A DNA stretch of 21,264 bases from Thermomicrobiales bacterium. Lineage in GTDB: Bacteria > Chloroflexota > Limnocylindria > Limnocylindrales > CSP1-4. The stretch spans positions 1 to 21,264 of the forward strand of contig SPCO01000006.1 of NCBI GenBank assembly GCA_004525275.1, read 5' to 3'. The position numbers were made by a program, and so were the translations under genes. Positions 20,813-21,264 of this stretch are shown in pieces; the stretch's first letter is position 1, and each line of letters opens with the position of its first letter. The notes beneath the pieces were generated by a model. That model had not been told where the DNA came from. It did no database searches and saw nothing but the letters and a program-made list of their open reading frames with translations.

Positions 20813-21264
20813 ATGCCAGGTACACAACGGACCCTCGTCCTAGTCAAGCCCGATGGCGTCCAGCGTCAGTTGGTCGGCCGCATCCTCGCCCGGTACGAGG
20901 CCCGAGGCCTCAAGCTCGTCGGACTCAAGCTCGTGCAGGTCGATCGCGACCTGGCTGAGCGGCACTACGAGGCGCACCGCGAGAAGCCGTTCTACGCCGG
21001 CCTGGTCGAGTTCATCATCTCGGCGCCCCTGGTCGCGCTTGCCTTCGAGGGTCCGAACGCCATCGCGGTCATCCGGTCGATCAATGGCGCGACCCGTCCC
21101 CATGAAGCTGTGCCAGGCACGATCCGCGGCGATTTCGCGCTCGAAACGGCGCAGAACATCGTCCACGCGTCCGACAGCCCAGAGGCCGCCGCGACGGAGT
21201 TGGCCTTGTGGTTCGCTCCAGGTGAGTTGCTCGACTATGCACGCGATATCGATCGCTGGGTGCT
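20813..21264 (+). CDS. ndk: Nucleoside diphosphate kinase (3' end beyond window)
   Basis: 150 codons are visible, close to the full family length of about 140-150, with no stop before the window ends. The enzyme moves the terminal phosphate of ATP to other nucleoside diphosphates through a phosphohistidine. It shows K12 in LVLVKPDGVQR at 8-18, the NGATRPHEAVPGTIRGDFAL at 91-110, and phosphorylated H118 in ETAQNIVHASDSPE. ATG 20813 gives the standard N terminus. The last residues (DYARDIDRWV) extend slightly beyond the usual C terminus, so the stop should come very soon after the window. It follows the TPR gene by 59 bases and has its own likely promoter. Confidence 0.94.
   Translation, partial: MPGTQRTLVLVKPDGVQRQLVGRILARYEARGLKLVGLKLVQVDRDLAERHYEAHREKPFYAGLVEFIISAPLVALAFEGPNAIAVIRSINGATRPHEAVPGTIRGDFALETAQNIVHASDSPEAAATELALWFAPGELLDYARDIDRWV

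Noticed and set aside
1..21264. CRISPR array, insertion sequence, tRNA, rRNA, or defence/phage module
   Set aside because: No spaced direct repeats, transposase, tRNA cloverleaf or rRNA sequence is visible, and the gene set is ordinary metabolism. The only tandem repeat is the coding one at 20522-20593.

Overview
The window is one dense, GC-rich bacterial chromosomal segment. It holds 21 protein-coding genes, about half of them starting within 4 bases of overlap or a few tens of bases from a neighbour. I see no mobile element, prophage, CRISPR array, tRNA or rRNA. No gene-free stretch exceeds about 145 bases. High-GC codon use, GTG/TTG starts, a type III pantothenate kinase, a cyanophycin-synthetase-like Mur ligase and a BioD-like/DRTGG protein would fit Chloroflexota (for instance Limnocylindria-type lineages) or a neighbouring actinobacterial-like lineage. 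That placement is from memory of gene content, not from a search.

Layout. 1-2943: the C-terminal part of a cyanophycin synthetase (+) faces, tail to tail, a shorter relative without the ATP-grasp domain (-), which is cut by an in-frame amber codon 70 residues before its natural end. 2944-4577: an M20 peptidase of the carboxypeptidase G2 type coupled to a RidA-family protein that lacks the usual catalytic arginine. 4578-7300 (-): an MFS transporter, a small four-cysteine protein, then AzlC and AzlD, a branched-chain amino acid exporter whose AzlC seems to start at CTG. 7391-9643 (+): a DegV fatty-acid-binding protein and a glutamate dehydrogenase with a structured leader. 9664-10269 (-): a GNAT acetyltransferase. 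10396-12119 (+): a two-gene unit of an unrecognised 201-residue protein and a BioD-like/DRTGG P-loop protein. 12153-16102 (-): coaX-coaBC-panB-panC, a compact pantothenate/coenzyme A operon. 16193-18156 (+): an unrecognised 145-residue protein and an AzgA-type purine permease. 18250-21264 (+): an M16 peptidase coupled to a TPR-like protein with an Ala/Glu/Pro repeat tail, then nucleoside diphosphate kinase, cut by the window end.

The first third leans towards nitrogen storage and amino acid handling: cyanophycin-like synthesis, peptidase, RidA-like protein, amino acid export and glutamate dehydrogenase. The last part is cofactor and nucleotide housekeeping. A recurring theme is a TANNNT-like -10 box only 7-9 bases before the start codon of the first gene of a unit, which predicts leaderless mRNAs. 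No wholly new system is evident. The best candidates for follow-up are the amber-interrupted Mur ligase, the two-gene unit at 10396-12119, the glutamate dehydrogenase leader, and the substituted active sites of CoaBC and the RidA-like protein.
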